Of a stretch of DNA of 64,000 nt, positions 47,932 through 57,641 are shown in pieces. Location of the stretch: positions 1-64,000 of the forward strand of contig JAOAPI010000130.1 in the NCBI GenBank assembly GCA_025462865.1, in the 5' to 3' direction. The translations under genes and the position numbers were made by a program. The notes beneath the pieces are model-generated. The model did not search any database, had not been told where the DNA came from, and saw only the letters and a program-made list of their open reading frames with translations. The number at the start of each line of letters is the position of its first letter. Position 1 is the first letter of the stretch. The stretch is from Candidatus Sulfotelmatobacter sp. (GTDB taxonomy: Bacteria; Acidobacteriota; Terriglobia; Terriglobales; Acidobacteriaceae).

Positions 47932-48127
47932 TCAGTTTGAATTTTGAGGATAGTCTTCTTCTGGCTCTGACGACATATAAGCGACAAAGCAAATCATGGC
48001 AACCACACCGGAGACAGCCATCAGCGCCAATCCTGTATTCGTGAACGGAATAGAAAAAGAGTACGAATCCAGCGATGTAGCCTATAACTTTACTCACTAC
48101 TCGGATAATCCGCTTAAAAGTTTTCAT
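47932..48127 (-). pseudogene. Small two-helix membrane protein with frameshift
   Basis: From the ATG at 48127: VVSKVIGYIAGFVLFF (first helix). Removing one T from a T5 run gives SIPFTNTGLALMAVSGVVAM, ICFVAYMSSEPEEDYPQNSN and a stop at 47932, a second helix with an acidic tail. Family unknown. Confidence 0.45.
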
Positions 48128-48334
48128 GCAACTTGCTTTTTATGCGGGCCGCGCTTCGCAAGAGAGCCTTTTCCGCAAGTGTATTACCTACAAGATTAAA
48201 CCGACCTCTCGGGCGGAGAGAGCATCGCGCACGCAAGAAGTGATTCTCGGGCTGGGATTCCAGAATGAGTTGCGGGCTTTCCACGGCACACATAATGTCA
48301 CAAGGGTGATTCGGGAACAAGGCTTGCCAGCCTG

Positions 48335-48484
48335 TTAATTCTCTGAGGAGAGCGAGGACACCGGCGTCTCAACCGGCTCCATCTTTTCCAGTGATCGTTG
48401 AACAGATAGAAGCTCTTCGCGGATTCGCTCTACCTCGTCTAGTACCTCAGCGATTGTCTTGGGTGATTCATTGGCGTGCGCCAT
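48335..48484 (-). CDS. Small coiled-coil protein
   Basis: 49 residues: MAHANESPKTIAEVLDEVER, then IREELLSVQRSLEKMEPVE. AGGA lies close upstream of the ATG. Predicted single amphipathic helix; function unknown. Confidence 0.45.
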   Translation of the reverse strand: MAHANESPKTIAEVLDEVERIREELLSVQRSLEKMEPVETPVSSLSSEN

Positions 48485-49136
48485 GATCCTGGAAGGGTAG
48501 GCTTTTAATATGTCACTGTCGGTCCGCTAGCGCTCACAGCTTAATGCAACTATAGGACACAATAGTCGTGCGCTACCGCACAAACTGGACCGTCCCCGAT
48601 TACTCACGGTTCTGTTCAGGCTCGGTTTTCTTGCCGCGGGATGTTCTTCAGGCAAGTGATAAAGGCACCCGCCGAATCTTTCGCCGGGCTGCGATGAGGC
48701 TGCTGAGCCTCAGCTTGAGGACTGTCTGTTTCGACCGCCTTGTTGCACTGAAGCCTCTGCTTCGCTTTGGCAGACTGAGAACTTTTCCGGCGATCGCGCT
48801 GGCCTGAATTTCGCCTTGTAAGAGGGGAATCCGCCCTTCGCTCTTGCGTTATGTTCCGCACGTTCTTCTGGGAAGACCTCCAAAGACCTCGTCTTGCAGA
48901 GTTTTCCTTTGGTCTTTGCGGAGCCGCCTCAATTCTAATTCGGGCTTTTCCTTCACCACGATGAGACCTTAACGGCGAATCCAAGAATACTAATCGTGAT
49001 TGGTGGGGTACAAGTGTTCGGTCTACCCGTAGCGATTGGGAGACTCGTTTGTTCATACCACCCAAGCTAAGGTCGGGCTTTAGTCTTTGTTGTCCGTCTT
49101 CAGGATTGTGGGAGCGATAGAGTGCAAGGTTTCGCG
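48485..49136. other. Long non-coding or degraded stretch
   Basis: A long minus-strand open frame (48616-49065) exists, but it is Arg/Gln/Ser-rich with no family resemblance and no ribosome site. I do not support a gene here. Confidence 0.45.
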
Positions 49137-49452
49137 TTATTCCTCTTTGTCCTCACGCGACTCCTCCAGTTCCAAGAGACGCAGAGAGCTTAGCGCATCG
49201 GTAATCGCCTGGCGCTCATCAGCGTGCAATCCTGGCATGTTTCGCAGCTTTGCAACTCTGGCAAACAATTTCCGTCCGAGCATCTTTGATTCGGCCCGCT
49301 ATTTTTGCCTGCTCAAGCTCCACCAGAGCCGCTCTGTAAAGCGCAACCCAGTTTTCTTGATCGTGCGCAGTCAATTTCTTTGCTCCCCAGTTCCAAATAC
49401 GACGGGAGAATCTTGCAGCGTGCCGCAAAACCGGTAAGTCTACACCCTGCAA
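49137..49452 (-). pseudogene. Small helical protein gene with frameshift
   Basis: The frame reads DQENWVALYRAALVELEQAK, IAGRIKDARTEIV and, after removing one T from a T3 run, ARVAKLRNMPGLHADERQAI, TDALSSLRLLELEESREDKE and a stop at 49137. The restored product is ~104 residues, helical, not named. The only visible start is a TTG at 49452. Confidence 0.55.
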
Positions 49453-49561
49453 AGTTAGAACTTCGTTCGCAAACGAACACTACGCCAAAACATTAAAAAA
49501 GAAAAGCAAACGCGTCAAAACCCGCGCTGAGCGCCTAGAATGGAGGAACTTGGGGATAACC

Positions 49562-49600
49562 CGCTGCCAGCGTTTTCGGATTGCTCCGACGCTGGCAGCG
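49562..49600. repeat. Perfect 12-bp inverted repeat
   Basis: CGCTGCCAGCGT and ACGCTGGCAGCG with a 15-base spacer. No U-tract follows on either strand. Not within any supported gene. Confidence 0.6.
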
Positions 49601-49881
49601 CTGCTTAGTCACAATGAAGAAAACGGAATTGTTAATTGCTCTTAGACCGAGCGGTGACCCACTCTTGAGAGGAGTTGCTTTGCGTGTCGTAATGTCATCT
49701 CGCGTTCGTCGGGAATACAGTAAAAACTCGAAGGCTAATTCAACGTGCATTCGAGAAGCACGTTCGGAGAATGCACACTCAAGACGACTACAGCCAATCG
49801 GACTCCCCTATAATTCACAGAGGATAAGGGTCGAGCGCGGAAGGTCCAGTTTTTTGCGACGAGCAGGACCCCCAGGTATCA

Positions 49882-50046
49882 CTACACTTTTTTCGGCGTG
49901 AACTTCTCACCACAACGCGGACACTCCATCCGTTCAAAGTCAATACGCCGGATCTCCGCGGGCGGAATCGCGTAGCCGCACTTCGGGCAAGAGGTGTTAA
50001 GCGCGGCCAGCACCTTCTCGCGGTTAATTTTCTGTTTGCTTACCAT
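49882..50046 (-). CDS. Small zinc-ribbon protein
   Basis: 54 residues: MVSKQKINREKVLAALNTSC, PKCGYAIPPAEIRRID, then MECPRCGEKFTPKKV. Two CPxCG knuckles form a zinc ribbon. It resembles small zinc-ribbon proteins I associate with acidobacteria; role unknown, possibly nucleic-acid binding. Confidence 0.7.
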   Translation of the reverse strand: MVSKQKINREKVLAALNTSCPKCGYAIPPAEIRRIDFERMECPRCGEKFTPKKV

Positions 50047-50354
50047 CTGCCGACCAAAATCTAAATTCAGTGCAGGAACTCGAGTTGCTATTTAGCGTAT
50101 CAAGAAAAGTATTTGCCAGAAAAGAGCCGACCGTCCGACGGATTCTTATAGAAGTGGATTCACTGAGAACCGCGTCGGAGTAGGGGACGGAGGCAAGACG
50201 ATGAAAATCCCGATGGTGGGCATGAAAATAGAAAACGGGTTCGCTATATCTCGACGATCATCCAACCCAACCAACAGGTGCGGCAACTAATCGTTATCAA
50301 TCCGACAAGCCGGCCGTTGATGGCTGCTTGAGACTTACGCCAGGCAAAACGCCG

Positions 50355-50918
50355 ATGGAAACTCAAGCCGCCAAGCCGAAAACCGAACCGAAAAGCCCAG
50401 GGAGCGCTAATGGCAAACAAAGCGCACCGGGGAGTCCTCGATCCTTTTTTCGAAAGCTTGGCCCCGGATTGGTGACGGGTGCTTCCGATGACGATCCCAG
50501 CGGAATCGGCACCTATTCCCAAGTCGGGGCGCAATTTGGCTATGGAATGCTGTGGACGATGGTCTTGTCCTATCCGCTGATGGTCGCAATTCAAGAGATC
50601 AGCGCGCGGATTGGAAGAGTAACGGGTGTCGGTATTGCCGCAAATCTGCGAAAAAATTATCCGAAGCCTCTCCTTTATAGTGTGCTCGTTGTGGTTGCGA
50701 TTGCTAACGTGTTTAATCTCGGTGCTGATATCGGCGCAATGGGAGCAGCGGCTCAGCTCGTGTTGCCCGGAAAGATAAGCCTGTTCATTGTGATTTTTGG
50801 CGTTGCATCACTGGCGGGTGTCTTGCTGGTTCCCTATTCGACCTACGCGAAGTACCTTAAATGGTTGACGATTTCTCTCTTTTCTTATGTCGGAGCGAAT
50901 ATGACTGGACCAATATAG
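50355..50918 (+). pseudogene. Truncated NRAMP divalent-metal transporter
   Basis: 187 residues covering only the first half of a ~420-residue NRAMP: KLGPGLVTGASDDDPSGIGT with the DPSG metal-binding turn, TM2-TM5 (NVFNLGADIGAMGAAAQLVL), then an unrelated ending (YVGANMTGPI) and TAG. No continuation is found in the other frames before the kinase gene, so the 3' half is lost. A shorter relic of the same family is at 44.8-45.0 kb. Confidence 0.8.
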
Positions 50919-51022
50919 AAGCGCGACTCTGCCCCGGAGCTTGGAAACCCTTGAGGCGGGAACTTCGTCCAGGTTGTTAAGAAATTGCGGTGGAAAGATC
51001 TTTGCGCAAACGGAAGCGCTGT

Positions 51023-52216
51023 TTAAGGATTATTAACAGCTGCTGGCAATGCGGATATGGGACCGGTGATTGCCACCACCTCGACAGCTTTATCTGGCAA
51101 TGTGTCTTTCAAGAGAGGGACAACGGTCGGTTCTGCGTAAACCAAACTGCTGGAAGGGATAGTAATTTCCAGGAGCGTTCCGGGACTGGTATTTTCCAGT
51201 CGTAAAACGCCGCCAAATTCTTTGACGCGCTGCCGCATGCCTCCAAGGCCGACCCCGATGCTGCGAGACTTAAAGTCCGCTACACCTTTAGAAATACCCT
51301 TCCCGTCGTCGCGGATCGTGATGACCAGTTGGCCATCCTGTCGTTCTAGAGTGACCCAACCGTTCCTGGCACCCGAGTGCCGAAAGACGTTGGTCAGAGC
51401 CTCTTGAATGATTCGAAAGATTGCGGTTTCCAATGCGGGTGCGAGTCTTGGAAACTCGGCAGGCTGCACGTCAAGAAAGGTCACGATGCCACTGCGTTTC
51501 GTTAGTCCCTCAACAAACCAACGGAGGGCAGAAACCAAACCAACTTCGTCCAGCAATGGAGGATGAAGGAGATGGGAAACAGTTCGGAGCTGTTGAATCG
51601 CTCTGTCGAGCATTACACTCGCCTCGGTGGCGGCTAGTTTGCTTATGGAATCAGTCAGATGATCCGCTAGCAGAATTCCATCCACCGCCATTTTTGCCGC
51701 GGCGAGTTCCTGACCCAAACTATCGTGCAAATCGCGTGCAATGCGGCGACGTTCTTGATCTTGCGCTGCAATTAGACTGTTAGAGAGGCGACGAAGTTCT
51801 CCATTGAGAGTTTCTAACTGTTGAGCCCGGCGATGCAATTCGGCGAATATGGAGACCTTGGCCTGCAACAGTTCGGGGACAATCGGCACAGAAACATAGT
51901 CGACGGCTCCAGCTTGGTAGCCTTTGAGGCGGTCGAGGTCGGTTACAAGCAAAGCTGAGATAAAGATGATGGGGATCTGTTGAAAGCGAGGATGCTGGTG
52001 GATCATATCCGCCAACTCAAACCCGCTCATCTCGGGCATTTTCACATCTGTCAATACGACGGCTACATCATTTTTCAGTAACAGTTCGAGCGCTTCTTTG
52101 CCTGAATTGGCCTTGATGAGGTTTTCGCCCAGTTCACGCAGGATAACCTCATAGGTGAGCAACTTGCCCGGCTCATCATCAACCATGAGAATGTTGATTT
52201 TGCTAGTGGCGCTCAT
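51023..52216 (-). CDS. Receiver-histidine kinase hybrid (NarL-type HisKA_3)
   Basis: 397 residues. An N-terminal receiver domain has Asp57 (VVLTDVKMPEMSG), but its switch lysine position reads SVP (DYVSVPIVPELL) instead of SKP. A coiled linker follows, then a HisKA_3 domain with His164 (RRRIARDLHDSLGQELAAAK), and an ATPase domain (IQEALTNVFRHSGA; ITIRDDGKGI; GVGLGGMRQRV). Soluble. It may receive phosphate or be gated by the receiver and phosphorylate a NarL-type regulator not present here. Part of this gene is copied at 43057-43179. Confidence 0.92.
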   Translation of the reverse strand: MSATSKINILMVDDEPGKLLTYEVILRELGENLIKANSGKEALELLLKNDVAVVLTDVKMPEMSGFELADMIHQHPRFQQIPIIFISALLVTDLDRLKGYQAGAVDYVSVPIVPELLQAKVSIFAELHRRAQQLETLNGELRRLSNSLIAAQDQERRRIARDLHDSLGQELAAAKMAVDGILLADHLTDSISKLAATEASVMLDRAIQQLRTVSHLLHPPLLDEVGLVSALRWFVEGLTKRSGIVTFLDVQPAEFPRLAPALETAIFRIIQEALTNVFRHSGARNGWVTLERQDGQLVITIRDDGKGISKGVADFKSRSIGVGLGGMRQRVKEFGGVLRLENTSPGTLLEITIPSSSLVYAEPTVVPLLKDTLPDKAVEVVAITGPISALPAAVNNP

Positions 52217-52676
52217 TCGTTCTTAAAGCTCTTTGCTCACAAGCGGTTTCAGAAACCGTAACCGGTGACCTTAGAATTTATTATAAAGACCGATTTTGCT
52301 CTACGGTGTTTACCGTAGTTAGCTCCTCGCAGCTTTTAAAAAAGAGGTGAATCGTAGGACGGTTCCGCGTGCGATTGATGAGCTGAACCGCACTATCATC
52401 CCCGTCCGCGACGACTAATTGATTGGAGTCATAAGGCGATGCCCGAAGCCTTCAATATTAGGGTCCGTGCCCCCGACCGAAGGCCGAACACCTCGACAGT
52501 CTTATGTTCCTCAGCCGCGAGAAATAGACGGTTGCCCCCAGCTACTTGCCTTGGAGAGAACCCGCCCGTAAAAACGTCTTGGGGTTGGTGTCTTTGGCTT
52601 TTTCCCGAATGCGAGAAAGGACGGGGTGCCGATCCTCCGCAACGTCGCCTGGTTCATTCACTAGATCGACCAGCGT
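52217..52676. other. Intergenic, nothing recognised
   Basis: Region between the kinase start and the degraded helix-turn-helix gene. Short frames have no family resemblance. Confidence 0.4.
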
Positions 52677-52922
52677 CTATTTCAAGGTACACCGTGCGCC
52701 GCGACCTTTGCCGACTTGCATGAGGTAGTGATCGGCGGCCAGTTTCTTCACATGCACTTTGATGGTGTTGCGGTTCGCCCCGTCGAATCCTTATTTCCCT
52801 GACCGTGATTTCGTCGCCGGTATTAGCGAGCTCCGGTATCTGGCGCGAAAGGGCGGGCAAGGACGATCGCAGGGCCTGCTCCCCTCGACCTTGGCAGCAA
52901 TGTTGTCTTTTTGCTTCGCCAT
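52677..52922 (-). pseudogene. Degraded small winged-helix gene
   Basis: Three frames must be joined: MAKQKDNIAAKVEG, then EQALRSSLPALSRQIPELAN, TGDEITVREI, then DGANRNTIKVHVKKLAADHY, LMQVGKGRGARCTLK and TAG at 52677. The end resembles the winged-helix tail seen in Fic-type and small DNA-binding proteins. At least two indels separate the parts. Confidence 0.5.
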
Positions 52923-53028
52923 GGTCTTAAGAAAAAACACCTGCCAATATTCCCAGTTCTGCTTTCCTTACGGGCGGTCTGCTTCAAAGACAAACGGCCG
53001 GCTCTCCCGCATCCTAACGACGCTTCTA

Positions 53029-53223
53029 CTATTGGGTGCGGGGTAAGGTTACGTTCCTTATAGGGGAATCATCGAGGCAAACAAGGACAACTACTACCTC
53101 GCGCTGCGGCGCACTCAGGGGATGAATCACGAGAAATACCACGATAAAGATGCCAATCAATATCAGTCGATGGTTTCTTTCACCGCTGCCCGACTGATTG
53201 AACCAATCAACTGATTCCTCCAT
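53029..53223 (-). CDS. Possible small membrane protein
   Basis: 64 residues from the ATG at 53223 with one clear membrane helix (LILIGIFIVVFLVIHPL). No family; weak support. Confidence 0.3.
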   Translation of the reverse strand: MEESVDWFNQSGSGERNHRLILIGIFIVVFLVIHPLSAPQREVVVVLVCLDDSPIRNVTLPRTQ

Positions 53224-53405
53224 CCGCCGGGGTTTCAAAAGGCGTGGTGGTTTCAAATACAATACCCAGGCTCATGCCATCCGAACCAAAAGCCTCTACG
53301 TGGTTCGGCACCTTCTTGTAATGGCCATACGATTGAGAACATCACGCTTACCCCCGCAATCCTTCACGAGCGATATCCATTCTTACCCATTCTTACCGTT
53401 ATTGA

Positions 53406-53525
53406 GTGCAGCAAGCCGGGCGTAGAGGTGTCATGGCAGGTTACCGGAATACGTCACGATTCGTATGCCAACCAGCACCGCATCCCGGTGGAAGAAGCAA
53501 AACCCTTGTCCGTGCCGCATTGACG
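53406..53525 (+). pseudogene. Relic of a secreted/tail-fibre-like C-terminal domain
   Basis: The plus frame encodes PGVEVSWQVTGIRHDSYANQ then HRIPVEEAKP, a conserved C-terminal strand motif I associate with large acidobacterial secreted or tail-like proteins. The parent N-terminus is absent. Confidence 0.4.
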
Positions 53526-53666
53526 CGGCTTGGTTCTCAGCAATTTCTATTCAGATATCCGTCCTGGTCTCTTCCGCCTTTTGGGAGGGAAAGGGACCGG
53601 GGTCTTCATCGTCCCGTCCGGGCTTTAACCTTTATGCGGAAACACTTTCTAAGACTGAGGTTGATT

Positions 53667-53930
53667 TTAAGTTTTCCGTGTGTCAAACGCTTTGCACGCT
53701 GTGGCGAGGAACTGATCCATTTCTTGTTCAGTACCGAAACGCTTCACGGGGTTTGCACAGCCTTTATTTTGCCTGGGACACATTAGCATTGCGTCCTGTC
53801 CACGCTCAACCTGTTTATCCAGGACCTGATCGCAGTTCGGGCAGAGCGGGTCGCACACTGTCTGCCGCCCCTTATCGAACTTGATCCTGAAAGGAATTGC
53901 ATCAAAACTTGCCCTCAGCTCGCTTTGCAT
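53667..53930 (-). CDS. Small zinc-ribbon-like protein
   Basis: 87 residues. CPNCDQVLDKQVERG and MCPRQNKGCANPVKRF supply Cys pairs for one zinc site. GGAGTGGAAATTC precedes the ATG. Function unknown. Confidence 0.55.
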   Translation of the reverse strand: MQSELRASFDAIPFRIKFDKGRQTVCDPLCPNCDQVLDKQVERGQDAMLMCPRQNKGCANPVKRFGTEQEMDQFLATACKAFDTRKT

Positions 53931-53969
53931 GAATTTCCACTCCCGAAATATGCATCCCGTCGTGCTGAT

Positions 53970-54162
53970 CTAGCTTGCCTTTCGCACTTGTCCGTGAGTC
54001 TGCTTCCGGCGAAGCGTGTCCAGGTTGTCCAGGGCTTCTGAATCGCTGCAATTGATACGGTCTTTCAGAAACTCCTCTGCTTCCTCAGGGGGTCACTTCG
54101 GTTAGCTTCGGGGGAGAATAAGGATGTTTCCGTTTTGCGGAATTAGCCGTGCTTTCTTTCAT
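53970..54162 (-). pseudogene. Frameshifted copy of the small conserved gene at 28.4 kb
   Basis: From the ATG at 54162: KRKHPYSPPKLTEVTP, then, after removing one C from a C5 run, EEAEEFLKDRINCSDSEALD, NLDTLRRKQ and a stop at 53970. It aligns with the intact 28345-28515 product (PPKVKE ... NCNDSEA). Its ATG overlaps the stop of the upstream small gene (ATGA). Confidence 0.65.
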
Positions 54163-54335
54163 TGGCACAGTATTCCATCGAACCCGTCTGCCGGAAAACA
54201 CATGTCTGATTTTTTACGAAATCCGAAATACAATCCTTCGATAGTCAGCCCGTCAGAGCCGAGCAGTCGCGTGGCTCTGCTGCTCGCCTTTCCCCATTGA
54301 TCAAACTCTTCGATGAGGCGTGGTAAACCGATCAT
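54159..54335 (-). CDS. Small hypothetical protein coupled to the preceding pseudogene
   Basis: 58 residues: MIGLPRLIEEFDQWGKASSR, ATRLLGSDGLTIEGLYFGFR. Its stop overlaps the next ATG by four bases, so the two formed a translationally coupled pair. Family unknown. Confidence 0.5.
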   Translation of the reverse strand: MIGLPRLIEEFDQWGKASSRATRLLGSDGLTIEGLYFGFRKKSDMCFPADGFDGILCQ

Positions 54336-54420
54336 CGGCCTGTTCAGTCGAAGTCTTTAGCCGCTAGCTCTGGCAATCGCTCTCTGAGGCTCTCATCCCC
54401 TCGGCCTTGCAGCATTGGCC

Positions 54421-54609
54421 TCAACGCTCTATGAAGTACAACACCGCTAGGGTCACCAAAGCAATCGCGAGTATCTTCCACGAAAACTTTCGCAGCTTTC
54501 TCTCTTCATCCCATCCCATCGAGATAACATAACGCAATTTTCCCGGTTTACTGTGTCCGCCCCGCCCCCTTCCGATCCGATATTCGTATGAGCGCTTAGA
54601 TGGTGCCAT
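54421..54609 (-). CDS. Small single-helix membrane protein
   Basis: 62 residues: a basic N-terminus (KRSYEYRIGRGRGGHSKPGK) and a C-terminal membrane helix (ILAIALVTLAVLYFI) ending in ER. Tail-anchored type; function unknown. Confidence 0.45.
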   Translation of the reverse strand: MAPSKRSYEYRIGRGRGGHSKPGKLRYVISMGWDEERKLRKFSWKILAIALVTLAVLYFIER

Positions 54610-55155
54610 TCCGTTGCGGCGGTGATTCCCGGAGATCCCTGGGTCCGGGTCAGGGAGCGGATTTAGCTTTAACTTCGAGACGCTCTACAACAGCGACTTC
54701 GTGCCCTGCGGTGTGCGAATGCCTGATTTGCAAAATGAATCCCTATTGTCCGTTCCCCCGATAGTGGATTTCCGGAAAGGACATCAAGATAAAAACATCA
54801 AATTTTTTGTGAAGGTAAACCATGTCGCGCTCGCTTCCCTCAATATGTGCAGCGAGTTGATCCGACCCCAATCCACGTGACAAGCAACCGTAAATTCGCC
54901 CTCGTGATAGGAAAATTCACCGCCGAAGATGCGGTGAGATCTATCCAAACTCCGGGTGAGTCCCGGAGTTAGTGTCTGTACGGGCACGGGCCTGAAGCCT
55001 CGGAAGTACAACAATCTTGGCCAAGCGTACCCGCAAGCGAAAGCGATTCTGGCAAAGAAGGTAAACCTCTGTCGATTCATGCCACAGATCGCGGGCCAAC
55101 GGCTATCACTAGAAAATCAAAGGTAGTATCCTAACAATGTAGAGTCGGCGGTGTC
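54610..55155. other. No supported gene; one strong hairpin
   Basis: A minus-strand frame (54784-55080) has no family resemblance. A hairpin lies at 54948-54970. Confidence 0.4.
54948..54970. repeat. Perfect 9-bp inverted repeat
   Basis: AACTCCGGG and CCCGGAGTT with a 5-base loop (TGAGT), no U-run. Possible structured RNA or terminator remnant. Confidence 0.45.
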
Positions 55156-55365
55156 CTAAAAGTGCGTTGATGGAGGCCACTTTGCCTTCGTGTTTTCAAA
55201 AGACTTGATCCGTTCCGATAGCTGCTTCGATTCCTGGATTAATTTTTCAGCCTCAGAGATCAGACGGACAGTATTCTTGTTCAGTTCCTGGATCTTGCAT
55301 TGCAACGAGGCAGACTCTTCTTCATGTCTCGACCGGGGAATCACGTGCGTGCTGTTGAGCAGCAT
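55156..55365 (-). CDS. Small coiled-coil protein
   Basis: 69 residues from the ATG at 55365. The middle is a heptad-like helix (QCKIQELNKNTVRLISEAEK, LIQESKQLSERIKSF). No ribosome site is evident; function unknown. Confidence 0.4.
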   Translation of the reverse strand: MLLNSTHVIPRSRHEEESASLQCKIQELNKNTVRLISEAEKLIQESKQLSERIKSFENTKAKWPPSTHF

Positions 55366-56142
55366 AGTGTGGGCCCTAATGCGGATATCAAATTGCACAA
55401 GAGACCGACGCCCGGAACGGGCACGGCGGAGGCATGTGTAAAGGGACTCCCGGAGTCTAGCACTCGGACAGACGATAGCAAGCCCTAAATATAGTGCGTC
55501 GCTAGGGGCTCACATCTCCACAAGATCGGCTACATGCCCGAAGTTGCACGAGCAACGGCACTTCGACCTCCTGCGTGACCTCCCTCCGCTCCAGCGACAA
55601 CCGTGAAAAGTTTAAGGCGCGCTGCCCAGCCTAAATCGGATTAGTGTCAACTCCCCGCGTCTCATACGACCAATAATCCGTGGGGGTAAGTAAAACCGAA
55701 TCGGACATATTCGCGCTGAGTTCAAGGGCAGAGGGCATGATATCGATGAGCCAATGCAAGCGGAGCATCGTTGCAAGCTATGACAACCTACCTATGCCAT
55801 GGGATTTTCGAGCCGGAAAGAATGATCGCGATTGAACCGCGACGTGAGATTTGAACTCGGGGCTCTGCCACTACGATGAATCGCTCTTACGCCAGCAATG
55901 TGGTCGACAGGCTACGAGGATGGCACTGCCTGTCGTGACGGGAACCTTTCCCGTCGCCTCGCTCACGGATAGCGGACGTGATATCGCTCCATCTCAAGCG
56001 ACCATTTGCGTTGTTGCTCAGATGCGTTTCCTCGCCTGTATCCCGCCGTGTCGCAATGACCATTTTTCGTCTTGATGCTCGGCGATGGTCCGCAACAAGA
56101 GGTCAAGAGTCTTGCTACTAGGAAATCTCCAATTTATTCACT
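55366..56142. other. Empty stretch before the kinase pseudogene
   Basis: No coding or RNA gene is supported. A weak T-arm-like string at about 55848 was examined and dismissed. The natural start of the kinase gene seems eroded into this region. Confidence 0.45.
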
Positions 56143-57604
56143 TTGTATGCCCCAGTTCCCGAATCTCGGCGATCATCGCTTCCAGCGGCAGACGTGCCCC
56201 AAGAAAAGCAGAGAACTTTCGCCGAGGCGGCATGCGGCGACGATAAGGAACTCATTGTTGAGGTTCTGGCCATGCTTGATCAGGACGCCAACGGCCACTC
56301 GTTGCTGGATCGCAATCTAGCCGACATTGCAGAGGAGACGCTTGGCAAGTCTGTTCCCGCATCTCTGATCCTCAAAGAAGTCGGTCCATACCGAATCTTG
56401 CGATTGTTGGGTGAGGGAGGAATGGGAGTCGTTTATCTTGCTGAACGTACCGACCTTGGTACTCAAGTGGCGGTCAAGGTCCTACGTGACGCCTGGGTTT
56501 CCCCGGCCCGCCGCGAACGCTTTGCGACCGAACAGCGTACTCTCGCACAACTGAACCATCCGTCGATTGCGCGGCTCTATGACGCCGACATACTGGATGA
56601 CGGAACTCCCTGGTTTGTAATGGAGTACGTTGACGGCGCTCCGCTTACTCAGTATTGCCGAAAGCTTGATTGCTCGGTTGAACAGCGTATCCAGCTTTTT
56701 CGGTCAGTGTGTCAGGCAGTGCAGCACGCACACAGTCACGCAGTTATCCACCGCGATCTTAAACCGTCCAATATCCTCGTCAAGAAGGACGGCTCGGTCC
56801 GCCTGCTCGATTTCGGCATTGCTAAACAACTCGAAAGCCTGGATCTGCAAGTGGACCAAACCATGACTGGCTTCAGAATGATGACGCCGGCTTATGCGTC
56901 GCCCGAGCAGGTTCGCGGTGATCGTGTCGGAATCAGTACCGATGTCTATTCCCTTGGCGTCATTCTCTACGAGTTGTTGACGGGTCGGCTTCCCTTCGAC
57001 CTCTCAGGTCTGACGCCTGTAGAAGCCGCTACGGTCATCACAGAGCATGAGTCCGGCAAGCCATCTGCAGCGGTTACGGGGAATGCCGACTCCGGGGAGA
57101 ACTCCCGCGCGCTATCGTTAGGTAAAACCGCATGGGCTGATCTCGATGGCCTATGTCTCAGCGCTATGCACAAGGATCCTTTGCGGCGGTACCCGTCGGT
57201 TGAAGCTCTCATCCGCGACGTTGACCATTACCTGAGCAGTGAGCCATTGGAGGCACGGGCCGACTCGTGGCAGTACCGGGTAAACAAGTTTGTGCGGAGG
57301 CATCGACGCGCAGTTGCGGCAACCGCCACGAGTGTCATGCTGATGGTTGGACTGGTCATCTTCTTTACCCTGCGGCTGGCAAAGGCGCGCGACACCGCGC
57401 TGGACGAAGCCACACGCACCCTGCACATTCAGTAATTCATGACCAATCTGTTCCAAGGGGGAGATGCAGCGGTCGGACCCGCCGAGTCCTTGCGCGTAAT
57501 CACCGTCGTAGACAGGGGAGTACAGCAAGCAAGGAACCTTAATAATGACCCCAAAGTGCAAGCTGAGCTTTACCAGACTCTTGGGAGTATCTACCAGAAA
57601 CTTG
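56143..57604 (+). pseudogene. Ser/Thr protein kinase-TPR gene, 5' part (nonsense codon and IS insertion)
   Basis: The kinase domain is complete: Gly-loop GEGGMGVVYLA (90-100), Lys112, Glu130, HRD 203-205, DFG 223-225, and ASPEQV. A membrane helix follows (~391-411, TSVMLMVGLVIFFTL). The frame then meets TAA at 57433-57435, where related proteins read through IQ-x-FMTNLFQGG; beyond it the same frame continues (ELYQTLGSIYQKL) until a mobile element begins at 57605. No ATG or ribosome site is near the N-terminus (TTG at 56143), so the 5' end may also be eroded. The stop leaves a membrane-anchored kinase without its TPR sensor domain; whether that product is made is unknown. Confidence 0.85.
57595..57604 (+). 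repeat. Target-site duplication, left copy
   Basis: CAGAAACTTG, repeated at 61165-61174. Removing the element and one copy restores YQKLGRFEEAD of the TPR region. IS1595-type elements usually duplicate 8 bp; the extra two bases may be coincidental. Confidence 0.85.
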
Positions 57605-57641
57605 ATGATTATGCACTTGACACAGAAAAGGAGAATACGTA

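Noticed and set aside
48616-49065. 149-codon open frame on the minus strand
   Set aside because: Arg/Ser/Gln-rich composition, no family resemblance, no ribosome site; typical of a frame open by GC bias.
49581-49901. 106-codon plus-strand frame
   Set aside because: Begins inside the 12-bp inverted repeat, Arg/Ser-rich, no family resemblance.
54784-55080. 98-codon minus-strand frame
   Set aside because: Contains a perfect 9-bp hairpin and shows no family resemblance or ribosome site; not enough to call a gene.
55845-55880. tRNA T-arm-like string GAGTTCAAATCTC
   Set aside because: Only three base pairs can form in the stem and no other tRNA arm is nearby.
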